From: Thiohalomonas denitrificans
Lineage (GTDB): Bacteria; Pseudomonadota; Gammaproteobacteria; Thiohalomonadales; Thiohalomonadaceae
Reading direction: 5' to 3'
Length of the DNA: 64,000 nucleotides
NCBI GenBank assembly: GCA_020725115.1
Contig: DYFR01000005.1
Coordinates: 1 to 64,000 of the forward strand
Below are positions 25,629-34,637 of the stretch, one piece after another. The notes beneath the pieces were generated by a model. It ran no database searches and was not told where the DNA came from. It saw only the letters and a program-made list of their open reading frames with translations. The number at the start of each line of letters is the position of its first letter. The first letter of the stretch is position 1. The position numbers were made by a program, and so were the translations under genes.

Positions 25629-26555
25629 ATGAACGCTGCTGTTCTCCCCGGCTCACCATTCGATCTCGATAATGATGCCGCCTACCGTCGCTGGCGCGAT
25701 GCCAAGCTGGCCGATTATCCGCAACAGGCCGCACAACTGATCGTCGAGGTGCGCGACCCGCGTGCCCTGAGTGATGCTGAATATGCCGCACTGCAGCAGC
25801 GGCTGCAGAAAACCAATATGGTCATCTATGCCGCGGCCACCGGCGACGACCCGGACAAGGCCATCCCGCGCGAGCTGGGCCGCCGTTTCGGTCTGGTGCG
25901 GCTGGACAGCAACTATCTGGCCGATGACGACGGCATTACCTCGCTCACCGTCAATCCGGAGGGCGAACATCCCAATTACATCCCCTACACCAACAAGCCG
26001 ATCAAGTGGCATACCGACGGCTACTACAACACGCCGGAGAAGCAGATCCGCGGCCTGCTCCTGCATTGCGTGCATTCGGCCGGTGCGGGCGGCGACAACG
26101 GCCTCATCGATCCGGAGATCGCCTACATCCTGTTGCGCGACGAAAATCCGGATTTCATCCGCGTGCTGATGCGCCCCGATGTGATGACCATCCCTCCCGG
26201 CAAGGATGGCGAGGGCGGCGAACGCGATGCGGCTACCGGTCCGGTGTTTTCCCATGATGCGGCCAGCGACAGCCTGCACATGCGTTACACCGCGCGCAAG
26301 CGCAACATCGAGTGGAGCCAGGACTCCATGACCCGCGATACGGTTGCCTTCCTGGAGCAGTTGCTCGACAGCAATATGCCGTACTGTTTCCGCGCCCGGC
26401 TGGAGCCGGGCATGGGCCTGATCTGCAACAACGTATTGCATGACCGCACGGGCTTCACCGATCCGGCCGGCAGCGCCCCGCGCCTGCTCTATCGTGCGCG
26501 CTATTTTGATCGTGTCGCCGGTACCGGCCTGCATCAGGTATATCCGTGGTTGTAG
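25629..26555 (+). CDS. TauD/TfdA-like 2-oxoglutarate Fe(II) oxygenase
   Basis: A 308-aa protein of the TauD/TfdA (clavaminate-synthase-like) superfamily. The iron-binding HxD motif is in KWHTDGYY, the distal His in NNVLHDRTGF, and the downstream Arg in LLYRARYF is in place to bind 2-oxoglutarate. The substrate is unknown. ATG 25629 has GAGGCAAGC before it; the frame is open upstream through the terminator and is not coding there. It stands alone between two terminator-like hairpins. Confidence 0.8.
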   Translation: MNAAVLPGSPFDLDNDAAYRRWRDAKLADYPQQAAQLIVEVRDPRALSDAEYAALQQRLQKTNMVIYAAATGDDPDKAIPRELGRRFGLVRLDSNYLADDDGITSLTVNPEGEHPNYIPYTNKPIKWHTDGYYNTPEKQIRGLLLHCVHSAGAGGDNGLIDPEIAYILLRDENPDFIRVLMRPDVMTIPPGKDGEGGERDAATGPVFSHDAASDSLHMRYTARKRNIEWSQDSMTRDTVAFLEQLLDSNMPYCFRARLEPGMGLICNNVLHDRTGFTDPAGSAPRLLYRARYFDRVAGTGLHQVYPWL

Positions 26556-26698
26556 CGCGTGCCGCATAACGCGGCATAAAAAGTTTTCTTGCGTTTAATC
26601 GCTTTTTTACTTGCGCACCATAATGGTGCGTTTGTGCCGCCGCATTGATGTTTTTTCCTTCCCCCGCTATTCTGCGCCCCCGCCGGGGCAGGGCTGTT

Positions 26699-26712
26699 TT
26701 GACTTCCATCAA
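26699..26712 (+). promoter_or_regulatory. FNR/DNR-type box upstream of hemerythrin gene
   Basis: TTGAC-TTCC-ATCAA matches the FNR/CRP-family anaerobic consensus TTGAT-N4-ATCAA with one mismatch. It lies 58 bp before the hemerythrin ATG, a plausible activator position. The 215-bp gap around it has no gene; a weak dyad TGCCGC/GCGGCA (26560-26576) follows the preceding stop. Confidence 0.65.
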
Positions 26713-26770
26713 TGCGCCGCGCGCGCGGCCGATGTGATCATGCCCTTCCACAGAGTCGAGGTATCCATCA

Positions 26771-27208
26771 ATGACCACCATCACCCAGTACATGGAGAGT
26801 GACCACCGTCGTTGCGACGAACTGTTTGCGGCGGCGGAACGGCTGGTAGCTGCCGGCGAATGGAGTGCCGCGGCCGATGCTTATGCAAAATTCCATGGCG
26901 CCATCGAGCACCACTTCAGCATGGAAGAGGATGAGCTGTTTCCCGCCTTCGAGGACGCCATGGGCAGCACCATGGGCCCGACCCAGGTAATGCGGATGGA
27001 GCATGGCCAGATGCGCTCCCTGTTCGAGCGCATGCGCAATGCCCTGACCGCGAAAGAGGTCGAGGATTACCTGGGCGCCTCCGACACGCTGCTGATCCTG
27101 ATGCAGCAGCACAACATGAAGGAAGAGCAGATGCTCTATCCGATGAGCGAGCAGGCACTCGCCGGCAGCACCGATGCATTGCTGCAGCGGATGCAGGCCA
27201 TCGACTGA
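26771..27208 (+). CDS. Hemerythrin-domain protein
   Basis: A 145-aa HHE-cation-binding (hemerythrin) protein. Diiron ligand candidates are in SDHRRCDEL, KFHGAIEHHFSMEEDELFP, RMEHGQM and QQHNMKEEQMLYP. Proteins of this kind sense or bind O2 or NO and occur with denitrification and nitrosative-stress genes. Here DUF2249 and an NnrS-like membrane protein follow closely, and an FNR-type box lies upstream, so regulation by low oxygen or NO is likely. Confidence 0.9.
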   Translation: MTTITQYMESDHRRCDELFAAAERLVAAGEWSAAADAYAKFHGAIEHHFSMEEDELFPAFEDAMGSTMGPTQVMRMEHGQMRSLFERMRNALTAKEVEDYLGASDTLLILMQQHNMKEEQMLYPMSEQALAGSTDALLQRMQAID

Positions 27209-27210
27209 TC

Positions 27211-27504
27211 ATGGCGCCAGGGGGTGAACAGGTTCTCGATGTCAGCGCGCTTGGTCCACCGGAGCCTCTGGTACTGACGCTGGCCGCCGTGGAGCAGTTG
27301 CAGGCCGGCGAGTACCTGCGCATGCGCCATCGCATGAAACCCTGCCTGCTCTATGACGAACTCGATCAACGTGGCTACGCTCACGACACGCGCCGCACCG
27401 ACGATGGCATGTGCGAGGTCCTTATCTGGCGTACGGGCGATAGCCGCGCCGGACAGGCCGCCCGTGCCGTAGCGACAACGCTGTTGCCATGGACGGAGTC
27501 ATGA
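27211..27504 (+). CDS. DUF2249 protein
   Basis: A 97-aa protein with the TusA-like DUF2249 fold: LDVSALGPPEPLVLTLAAVEQLQAGEYLRMRHRMKPCLLYDEL, then CEVLIWR. It starts 2 bp after the hemerythrin stop, so the two are co-translated. DUF2249 domains commonly occur next to or fused with hemerythrin domains. The function is not established. Confidence 0.85.
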   Translation: MAPGGEQVLDVSALGPPEPLVLTLAAVEQLQAGEYLRMRHRMKPCLLYDELDQRGYAHDTRRTDDGMCEVLIWRTGDSRAGQAARAVATTLLPWTES

Positions 27505-27520
27505 CAATCTCCGCCTGCTC

Positions 27521-28819
27521 ATGACGCCCAGCACGGCACTCCTCAGCCTGGAACAGACGCCGCCGCTGTCCGTGCCGCTGCGTTTTTTCATTACGGCGCC
27601 GCTGTTCGGCATCACCGCCGCGCTGCTGGCTTTGTGGGTTGGGCCGGATACCATGGGTTCGCGCTGGCAGCCGGGTGTGCTGGCCTTCACCCACCTGCTT
27701 ACCCTCGGCTACCTGGCGATGGTGATGTTCGGGGCGATGTTCCAGTTGCTGCCGGTACTGGTCGGTGTGCAACTGCGCCGGCCCGCACCGATCAGCGCCT
27801 TTATCCACCTGTTGCTCACGGCCGGCACCGTGCTGTTGACGCTGGCCTTTCTGCTCGATCGCACCATCTGGTTTATCGCGGCCGCGGTCGTCCTGACCCT
27901 GGCACTGGGCACCTTCATCGTCACCTTCGCTCATGCCTTGTGGCGGGCACGCTCGACCCATGACACGGTCTGTGCCATGAAGCTCGCTGTGACGGCGCTG
28001 GCGATAACGCTGCTGCTCGGCCTGCTGCTGGTGCTGGCCCACACCGGCAGCGATATGGCGCCGCTGCATGCACTGATCGATTTGCATCTGGCCTGGGGGC
28101 TGTTGGGCTGGGTCGGGCTGCTGCTGGTGGGCGTGGCCTATCAGGTGGTGCCCATGTTCCAGATCACGGCGGAATATGCACCGCAGCTACGCCGCTGGTT
28201 TTCCTGGGTGGTGCTGCTGTTGCTGATCAGCTGGTCGCTGTCCTTTCTCCATCTGCCGCAGTTGACCTGGCTGCCCGGTGCAGGACTGGCGCTGGCCTTC
28301 ATCCTGTTTGCGCTCACCACGCTGCGTCTGCAACGGCGCCGTCTGCGCCGCCTGCCGGATGTGACGGTGGACTTCTGGTATCTCGGATTGACCTGCCTGC
28401 TGCTGGCGGCCGGACTGTGGTTGCTGCACCAGGCGGCACCGCAGTTGATCCGGCTGCAGCTGTACCATCTGTGGTGGGGCGTGCTGGTGCTGGTGGGTGC
28501 CGCCGGCGCGGTGATCAGCGGCATGCTGTACAAGATCGTGCCGTTCCTGATCTGGCTGCACCTGAACAATCGCCTGCAGCAGGCGGCGCAGTGGCAGGGC
28601 AATGTGCCGACCATGCGTCAGGTGATCGCCGAGCGTCATGCCCGCCGCCACCTGTATCTCCATGCCGTCGCAACACTGCTGCTGTTGCTGGGCGCGGTCT
28701 GGCCCGCATGGCTGTTTTACCCGGCCATGTTCACGCTGGCCGCGGCCTATGCCCTGCAGATGTGGAATCTGTTCGGCGCGCTGCGTCTTTATCGGGAAAT
28801 CCTGCGACAGACCATGTAA
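27521..28819 (+). CDS. NnrS-like polytopic membrane protein
   Basis: A 432-aa inner-membrane protein with about twelve hydrophobic helices. His residues in FTHLLTLGYLAMVMFGAMFQLLPV, VAYQVVPMFQI and YHLWWGVLVLVG recall the NnrS/heme-copper oxidase subunit I-like superfamily, in which such His bind heme or metal. Located after the hemerythrin and DUF2249 genes, it probably belongs to the NO or low-oxygen response. A direct role as an oxidase cannot be claimed. A perfect hairpin spans its stop codon. Confidence 0.72.
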   Translation: MTPSTALLSLEQTPPLSVPLRFFITAPLFGITAALLALWVGPDTMGSRWQPGVLAFTHLLTLGYLAMVMFGAMFQLLPVLVGVQLRRPAPISAFIHLLLTAGTVLLTLAFLLDRTIWFIAAAVVLTLALGTFIVTFAHALWRARSTHDTVCAMKLAVTALAITLLLGLLLVLAHTGSDMAPLHALIDLHLAWGLLGWVGLLLVGVAYQVVPMFQITAEYAPQLRRWFSWVVLLLLISWSLSFLHLPQLTWLPGAGLALAFILFALTTLRLQRRRLRRLPDVTVDFWYLGLTCLLLAAGLWLLHQAAPQLIRLQLYHLWWGVLVLVGAAGAVISGMLYKIVPFLIWLHLNNRLQQAAQWQGNVPTMRQVIAERHARRHLYLHAVATLLLLLGAVWPAWLFYPAMFTLAAAYALQMWNLFGALRLYREILRQTM

Positions 28820-28830
28820 CGGTCTGTCGC
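28804..28830. terminator. Hairpin spanning the stop codon, between convergent genes
   Basis: A 10-bp perfect stem GCGACAGACC/GGTCTGTCGC (28804-28813 with 28821-28830) has the NnrS-like TAA stop in its loop. There is no U-tract. It may serve both convergent transcripts. Confidence 0.55.
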
Positions 28831-28836
28831 CGCGGC

Positions 28837-30633
28837 TCAGGCGCTGCGCCCCTCATCCAGGTGATGCACCGCCCGGAACTGTTCCGCTTGTGCCCGTCCC
28901 ATATATTTGGCCAGCACTTTCGTATCGGTCTGACGCAAATCCACCATGATCAGGCCGTCGAGGGTATTGTTGAACGCCTCGTCCACATTGAAGCCAAGGA
29001 TGTGTCCGCCCAGCTTGAGGTACTGGCGCAACAATACGGGCACACCCTTCTGATCCTGTTCCATGGCCGATACCAGTTCCGACAGTTGTTCCAGATCATC
29101 GGGGGTGGTGCCGCGCGGCAGCCAGGCCGGGCGCAGGGTGGAGCGGAACGGGTGGCGCGGCCGCACATGACGCGCCAGTTCGGGCAGGTAGTTGTTGGTG
29201 CGCAGAAAGTGCACCAGCAATTGCTGTGATGAGCTGGCATAGTCGCCGCTGATGCTCACCGGGCCGAACAGGGTACGGTAGTGCGGATGGCGTGCGACAA
29301 ACTGGCCGATGCCCTTCCACAGCAGCAACAGCGGCGAGTAACTGCGCTGATACTCGGGCCGTACGAAAGAGCGTCCCAGTTCAATCGCCGGTTCGAGCTG
29401 CTGCACCAGCTGGCGGCGGTAGCGGAACAGGGAATGGGTGTAGAGTCCCTTCACGCCGTAGTGCCGCACGATCTCGTCGGCCAGACCGAGGCGATAGGCA
29501 CCGACCAGCTGGCGGTTTGTCCGATCCCAGATGAACAGGTGCAGATAATAGGCATCGTACAGATCGATGTCGCGGCGGCGGCCGGTGCCTTCGCCGGCGG
29601 CACGAAAGGTGATCTCACGCAGCCGCCCGATCTCCTGCAACAGCCAGGGTATCTGGCCGGCACGCGCATACCACACCTGAAAGTCACCGCTTTGCTCCAG
29701 CTGCTGATCGGCGGGCAGCGCCTCTACCTCTGCGCACAGCAGTGACAGCGCCGCCGCGGGAGCGATGTCTTCCAGGGTGCGGTGATGCGTCGGCTGCGGC
29801 GGCCGGGGCGCGTGGGCAGCCAGGGCATAGCAGCGCAGACGCAACTGGGCGGTCATGGCATCATCATCCAGCGATTTGAGGCGGGCGAACGGAATCGGTG
29901 CACCGACATGCAGGCTGATGGTGCGATTGCGCTTGTTGAGCAGTTCGCGCGGCAGTAATGCCGTGCGCAGGCGCGGGTGCAGCAGGCCGGCAAGCTGGAA
30001 CACGAGGCTGTTGCTGCCGGGAAAGTATGCCGGCAGCACCGGTGCCGCGGTGCGGCGCACCAGGCGTGCCACGGTGTTGTTCCACTGCGGATCGGTGGTG
30101 CCGCTGCCGATTTTCAGGTGCGATACCTCGCCGGCAGGAAAGATCACCAGCAGGCCGCCCTGCTGCAGATGGCCCAGTGCCTGCTTCAGCGGGCGCAGAT
30201 TGCGACCGGTCGCGCCCGTGCCACCGAAGGGGTCGACACGGATAAACAGTTCGCGCAGTTCCGGGATGCGATCCAGCAGGTGGTTGGCGAGTATTTTCAC
30301 ATCGCTGCGGATGCGACGCAGTTGCTGCGCCAGTATCACGCCCTCCAGCGCGCCGAACGGGTGATTGGCCACCACCACCAGCGGGCCGCTGGCCGGAATG
30401 CGTTGCAACGATTCGTCGGAGCACTGTACGCGGATGTTGAAGCGATCCAGCACCTGTTGCAGAAAGGCATCGCTGTCGGCCGTCTGCGGCAGGGCCTGAT
30501 ACATCCGGTCGAGCCGGCTCAGCGCGAAGGCCTGCTCCACCGTGCCCTCGATCAGACGATCCAGCCCCGCGTGACGGGTAAGGCGCAGGCTGCCGTTGAG
30601 GCGGAAGGGGTGGGCTCGCTCACACGCGGTCAT
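28837..30633 (-). CDS. olsF: Bifunctional ornithine-lipid acyltransferase (OlsF-like)
   Basis: A 598-aa two-domain protein. The N-terminal ~300 residues are a PlsC-like O-acyltransferase (NHPFGALEG at residues 90-98, RVDPFGG, FPAGEVSHLK). Residues ~330-598 are a GNAT-like acyl-ACP N-acyltransferase (VWYARAGQIPWLLQEIGRLREITFR, DAYYLHLFIWDR, ELGRSFVRPEYQ). This order is that of OlsF, which makes ornithine lipids in both steps. ATG 30633 is preferred because GGAG lies 7 bp upstream; an ATG 48 codons earlier lacks such support. Ornithine lipids replace phospholipids under phosphate stress. Confidence 0.8.
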   Translation of the reverse strand: MTACERAHPFRLNGSLRLTRHAGLDRLIEGTVEQAFALSRLDRMYQALPQTADSDAFLQQVLDRFNIRVQCSDESLQRIPASGPLVVVANHPFGALEGVILAQQLRRIRSDVKILANHLLDRIPELRELFIRVDPFGGTGATGRNLRPLKQALGHLQQGGLLVIFPAGEVSHLKIGSGTTDPQWNNTVARLVRRTAAPVLPAYFPGSNSLVFQLAGLLHPRLRTALLPRELLNKRNRTISLHVGAPIPFARLKSLDDDAMTAQLRLRCYALAAHAPRPPQPTHHRTLEDIAPAAALSLLCAEVEALPADQQLEQSGDFQVWYARAGQIPWLLQEIGRLREITFRAAGEGTGRRRDIDLYDAYYLHLFIWDRTNRQLVGAYRLGLADEIVRHYGVKGLYTHSLFRYRRQLVQQLEPAIELGRSFVRPEYQRSYSPLLLLWKGIGQFVARHPHYRTLFGPVSISGDYASSSQQLLVHFLRTNNYLPELARHVRPRHPFRSTLRPAWLPRGTTPDDLEQLSELVSAMEQDQKGVPVLLRQYLKLGGHILGFNVDEAFNNTLDGLIMVDLRQTDTKVLAKYMGRAQAEQFRAVHHLDEGRSA

Positions 30634-30719
30634 GCGGTTTCTCCATCGGTATGAAAGACGATGGCGGTACGGTAGAGCCGTCATGTGACCGGCGGATGAA
30701 GGAAAAACTTCAGTTTCGA

Positions 30720-30742
30720 GTTTCGGGTAGTGAGCCCGAAAC
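30720..30742. promoter_or_regulatory. 8-bp dyad in the divergent olsF-lpxH gap
   Basis: GTTTCGGG-N7-CCCGAAAC, a perfect inverted repeat, lies between the divergent genes at 30633 and 30823. It could be an operator or a hairpin; no factor is recognised. Confidence 0.35.
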
Positions 30743-30822
30743 GATTTCTTAATCCTCCCGTAGTCTCCCGGCAACATTCGGCGGGCACAGTGCGCGCATC
30801 GCAGTGACGGGAGAGTGCCGCC

Positions 30823-31632
30823 ATGAGCAGACTGCAGTTACGCGCCATCTTCATCTCCGATGTTCACCTCGGCACGCGCGATGCGCAGGCCGAACACCTG
30901 CTGGATTTTTTGCGCCACACCGACAGCGACTACCTGTACCTGCTCGGCGACATCGTCGATTTCTGGAAGGCGAAGAGCGGCTGGTACTGGCCGCAGCTGC
31001 ATACGGAAGTGGCGCAGGCCATCATGGAAAAGGCGCGGCGCGGTACCCGCGTCATCTATGTGCCGGGCAACCACGACGAGTGGCTGCGCGACTATGCCGG
31101 TGCGGCATTCAATGGCATCGAGGTACGTCTCGGTCTGGTACATGAAACGGCGACCGGTCAGCGTCTGCTGTTGCTGCACGGTGATGAGTTCGACAGCGCC
31201 GTGCGCTGCAACCGCCTGCTCAGTCATGTGGGCAGTGGCTTCTACGATGTGCTGCTGTTTCTCAATCGTGCCTATAATCGCCTGCGCCGCCGGCTGGGCT
31301 TTCCGTACTGGTCGCTGTCGTCATGGGTCAAGGGGCGGGTGAAGAATGCGGTGGAGTATGTGCAGCGCTTCGAGCAGGCGGCATTGCACGAGGCGGCGCG
31401 GCACCATGTCGATGGTCTGGTGTGCGGTCATATCCACCAGCCGGCACTGCTGCATGCCGGCGGTCTCTGCTACGCCAATCCCGGCGACTGGGTGGAGCAT
31501 TGCAGTGCGCTGGTGGAAAACAGCGCCGGCGAGCTGCAACTGATCCGCTGGGCCGAGGAGAGCCTGCATTGGATGAATGAAGCGGCGCCAGCCCCCGTGG
31601 CGCAGACGCCGGCCACCGTGCCGGCAGACTGA
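30823..31632 (+). CDS. LpxH-like calcineurin-type phosphoesterase
   Basis: A 269-aa metallophosphoesterase with all motifs in order: FISDVHLG, LLGDIVDFW, PGNHDEW, LLHGDEFD and CGHIHQP, then YANPGDWVE. It resembles UDP-2,3-diacylglucosamine diphosphatase (LpxH/LpxH2), which makes lipid X for lipid A, but it is slightly longer (C-terminal Ala/Pro tail) and the exact substrate is not certain. Divergent from the ornithine-lipid gene, it also suggests an envelope-lipid role. Confidence 0.82.
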   Translation: MSRLQLRAIFISDVHLGTRDAQAEHLLDFLRHTDSDYLYLLGDIVDFWKAKSGWYWPQLHTEVAQAIMEKARRGTRVIYVPGNHDEWLRDYAGAAFNGIEVRLGLVHETATGQRLLLLHGDEFDSAVRCNRLLSHVGSGFYDVLLFLNRAYNRLRRRLGFPYWSLSSWVKGRVKNAVEYVQRFEQAALHEAARHHVDGLVCGHIHQPALLHAGGLCYANPGDWVEHCSALVENSAGELQLIRWAEESLHWMNEAAPAPVAQTPATVPAD

Positions 31633-31736
31633 AGCAGCCCGGTTGCCAGGACTCCCACTGGATTTGCCGGGTTTATTTTTCGCTCAGCGGCGCTATACTC
31701 GGCCGATTCCACGGTTGCCAGGTACGGCGTTCACGG

Positions 31737-32996
31737 ATGAAACTTTCTCCCCTCGGGTCAGGCGCGGCGGTAACGGCCGTCATCTTGCTGTTGGTCCTCG
31801 CACTGGATCAGTACGACCGGAGCCGCATCGAGGCCCGGCAACAGGTCGAGGCGGTGCAGGAATTGCGCCTGCTGCATGCCCGCATCGAGGGCATGCGCGA
31901 CAAGTATCTCTATTTCGGCGCAGGCCTTGCCGCCTATGTCGCTACCCACCCCGATGTTTCCCCCACAGATTTTGCCGTGCTGGTACAACGGTTCGCGCAG
32001 GATGATGTCTTGCTGCGCAAGGTCAGCCTGATCCGCGGCGGCGTGATCCATCCTGTCTACGCGGCCGTGGCCAGGTCGCCGGATGATGCAATCGTGTGGC
32101 TATCGGTACGCGTGCCGGAGGGCGACAGGCAGGTTGCCGGGAGGGAGATCGAGATCGGTCTCGACCGGTCGGCGTTGCTGATGCAGGCCGGTTTGCGCGA
32201 GGCTGGGGAACGGCTGCACCTGGCGCTGCGCAAGGAGGATGGGCAGATGCTGGTGGGCGCGGAAGAACTGTTTGCCACGGCGCGGACGGCACTGACGATT
32301 GAGCTGCCTGATGAGCGCTGGAGCCTCGCCGGACGCGCCCGCCCGCTGCCGGATACTCCGTGGCAGTTGCTGCTGGGGATGGTGTGTGCGGTGCTGGGCG
32401 GGTTGCTGGTCTGGATGTTGCGGCGCGAACAGCTGGATACGCGGCGCCTGGCGCTGCACGACTGTCTGACCGGGTTGCCCAACCGCCGCCTGTTGCAGGA
32501 TCGGGTGCAGCGGGCCTGCGCCGTGGCGGCCCGCTCGGGCCGGCAGATCGTCCTGATGTACCTGGATCTGGATAACTTCAAGCCGGTCAACGACAACTAT
32601 GGCCACCATGCCGGCGATATCGTGCTGCGCGAGGTGGCGCAGCGCCTGCGCGGCTGTGTGCGTCGCAGCGATACCGTGGCGCGGGTGAGTGGTGATGAAT
32701 TCGTCCTGGTGCTGGAGGAGATGGCTTCAGCCAGGGAGGCGGAAATGGTGGCGGAAAAGGTGCTGATGTCCTTCGCCCGTCCCATCATCTCCGGCGAACA
32801 TGCCTTTGTGCTGGGTTGCAGCATCGGTCTGGTGAGCATGGAGCCCGGCTGCGATGTGGATGCGGCGCTGGTACGGGCCGACCACGCCATGTATCAGGCC
32901 AAGCGCGAGGGCAAGAACAGCTACCGCTGGTACGCGCCCGAACCGGAGCAGTTGCAACTGGCCGTGCCGGTGGCCGTGGCGGTCGCCGGCTCCTGA
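31737..32996 (+). CDS. Membrane diguanylate cyclase with periplasmic sensor region
   Basis: A 419-aa protein. A membrane segment at ~10-24 and a second at ~210-230 flank a ~185-residue periplasmic CHASE-like region (ARIEGMRDKYLYFGAGLAAYVATHPDVS). The C-terminal GGDEF domain has active site SGDEF (residues 318-322) and the inhibitory RxxD site (RRSD) just before it. It should make cyclic di-GMP in response to an external signal. No EAL domain is present. Confidence 0.9.
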   Translation: MKLSPLGSGAAVTAVILLLVLALDQYDRSRIEARQQVEAVQELRLLHARIEGMRDKYLYFGAGLAAYVATHPDVSPTDFAVLVQRFAQDDVLLRKVSLIRGGVIHPVYAAVARSPDDAIVWLSVRVPEGDRQVAGREIEIGLDRSALLMQAGLREAGERLHLALRKEDGQMLVGAEELFATARTALTIELPDERWSLAGRARPLPDTPWQLLLGMVCAVLGGLLVWMLRREQLDTRRLALHDCLTGLPNRRLLQDRVQRACAVAARSGRQIVLMYLDLDNFKPVNDNYGHHAGDIVLREVAQRLRGCVRRSDTVARVSGDEFVLVLEEMASAREAEMVAEKVLMSFARPIISGEHAFVLGCSIGLVSMEPGCDVDAALVRADHAMYQAKREGKNSYRWYAPEPEQLQLAVPVAVAVAGS

Positions 32997-33033
32997 GTCG
33001 ATGGCGTGAGAAGACGTAGTCGACCGATAGAGC

Positions 33034-34545
33034 TCAAGATTTCATCAACTTTACAACGATCTCCTCAAGTCTCTCTATCTCAGTATCCATTAGCTCACTG
33101 AAATGTGAGCTTTTCTTCGTGGCAGATAGCTTGCCGTGGTTCTCAGTAACCAACCGGATGAACAAATCCGCCTTTTGATCCGGCATATCAACCACGTCGC
33201 GCATTTCGCGCTTTGCCTGGTCGTAACCGACCAGATAATTCAGTTCCGACACCAAATCCTGCTCGATGGTCTGTTCGACAACACCAAACAGGTATTCGCA
33301 TACTGCTGTCGCATCCCAGCAGCGATAAAGATCACGTGTGTCGTCCCTGACTTCCATACTGCCGTCCGTTCTCAGCAAGTATTGGATGAGTTCCAGCCGC
33401 GGACGCGAAACACTCTCCAGGGCCGCATCATAGTCACGAGGGGAGGTCAGCATGGTCGCCGATACGGGAAAAACCAGGCCGTCCGGGGTATATCCAGTGC
33501 TGGAAAGCACTTGGTGTATGAGGAAACGGTGCAGGCGCCCGTTGCCATCCTCGAAGGGGTGGATGTAGACAAACCCGAAGGCAACGATGGCGGCTTCTAT
33601 GATGGGATCGATGCTTGATTCACGCATCCGTTGCTGGCACGCCACCAGACCATCCATCAATCGCGCGACATTTTCAGGCCGGGCGCCGATATGATGAATG
33701 ATCTCCCGCCCGCTGACGGCCGTCTCTCCCACATAGTTCTGACTGATTCGATAATCGTCCTCGGCGTAACGCTCATCCATCACGGCCTGCTGAACCTGGA
33801 CCAGCAGCTCCTTGTCGAGGAGGGGATGGCGATTGGCCCCCTTGAGCGCCTCGACGAATCGCAGCATGCGCCGCTGATCCGGCCGCTCCCGCTCGATTTC
33901 ATAGGAGGACTTGGTCTCTTTCATGTAGAGATAACGGGCGGCACGTGCCAGGATTTCCGGAGCAAATTCGGCCACCACCTCGCTGGCACGGCGGTTCAGC
34001 TGCTTTGCCATCCAGCCCTCAAGCTCCGGGGTCCGGCGGACCATGGGACAGAAATCGGCATTACCCAATAGGTTGTTGCGCACCCGTTGTCGGGGGCTGT
34101 TCACAGGAGTGCCCGTGACGTAGGCGGCCGGATCTAGCAGATTGACGTAGCCCCCTTGCGAGGCATCCGGCAAATCAAGTCGGCAGCCCGTCAGGAATTC
34201 ATAAAGGAACCATGCCTTGCGGGCATACTGGCCGGTTGGCCTGGAGTGGACATATTCCTCCAAATCGGCCGCTACGCCTGGCTGGACAAACAGGGAGGCC
34301 AACAGCGAAATATCCACGCCTTCATGTTTAAGAGCGAACTCAAGGTGGGCTGCGAGGTAGTTGACGCCGTTCGGGGTGTACGACGCCGGCAGGGTGTGCC
34401 ATTCGCCGTCGGCCATTCGTTGCGAACGGCGCCGGGGGGCTCCCTGGATAGCAACCGAGGTATGGCGATGATAGGGGGGCGTGTTCGGGGCATAGCGACG
34501 TCGCAACGCGTCGTATCCCACCTCCTGGTTCTGCACAGAAACCAT
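33034..34545 (-). CDS. Fic-domain protein
   Basis: A 503-aa Fic protein. The active-site motif HPFEDGNGRLHR (HPFx[D/E]GNGR) is intact, so AMPylation or a related transfer is expected. An N-terminal element TKSSYEIERERP resembles the segment that carries an inhibitory helix in self-inhibited Fic proteins. The start is supported by GGGGAAATTGAT before the ATG. The gene looks less GC-rich than its neighbours and stands alone, which fits an acquired accessory gene. No antitoxin gene is adjacent. Two 20-bp-spaced direct repeats precede it. Confidence 0.9.
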   Translation of the reverse strand: MVSVQNQEVGYDALRRRYAPNTPPYHRHTSVAIQGAPRRRSQRMADGEWHTLPASYTPNGVNYLAAHLEFALKHEGVDISLLASLFVQPGVAADLEEYVHSRPTGQYARKAWFLYEFLTGCRLDLPDASQGGYVNLLDPAAYVTGTPVNSPRQRVRNNLLGNADFCPMVRRTPELEGWMAKQLNRRASEVVAEFAPEILARAARYLYMKETKSSYEIERERPDQRRMLRFVEALKGANRHPLLDKELLVQVQQAVMDERYAEDDYRISQNYVGETAVSGREIIHHIGARPENVARLMDGLVACQQRMRESSIDPIIEAAIVAFGFVYIHPFEDGNGRLHRFLIHQVLSSTGYTPDGLVFPVSATMLTSPRDYDAALESVSRPRLELIQYLLRTDGSMEVRDDTRDLYRCWDATAVCEYLFGVVEQTIEQDLVSELNYLVGYDQAKREMRDVVDMPDQKADLFIRLVTENHGKLSATKKSSHFSELMDTEIERLEEIVVKLMKS

Positions 34546-34559
34546 ATCAATTTCCCCGG

Positions 34560-34593
34560 TTGCGCAAAAAAACCGTTACTTGTGCAAAAAAAC
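34560..34593 (-). promoter_or_regulatory. Direct repeats upstream of fic (candidate operator)
   Basis: TTGCGCAAAAAAAC (34560-34573) and TTGTGCAAAAAAAC (34580-34593) are direct repeats with a 20-bp period, two helical turns, located 15-48 bp upstream of the Fic start. This arrangement suits a dimeric regulator binding one face of the DNA. The factor is unknown. Confidence 0.5.
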
Positions 34594-34637
34594 TATCATT
34601 TTTTTGGTAGTGTCGCCATAAATTCGTTGTATCTGCC

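Noticed and set aside
30634-30777. Extra 48 N-terminal codons for the OlsF-like protein
   Set aside because: No similarity to the family before the MTACERAHPF start, no ribosome binding site at the earlier ATG, and it would cover the divergent promoter region.
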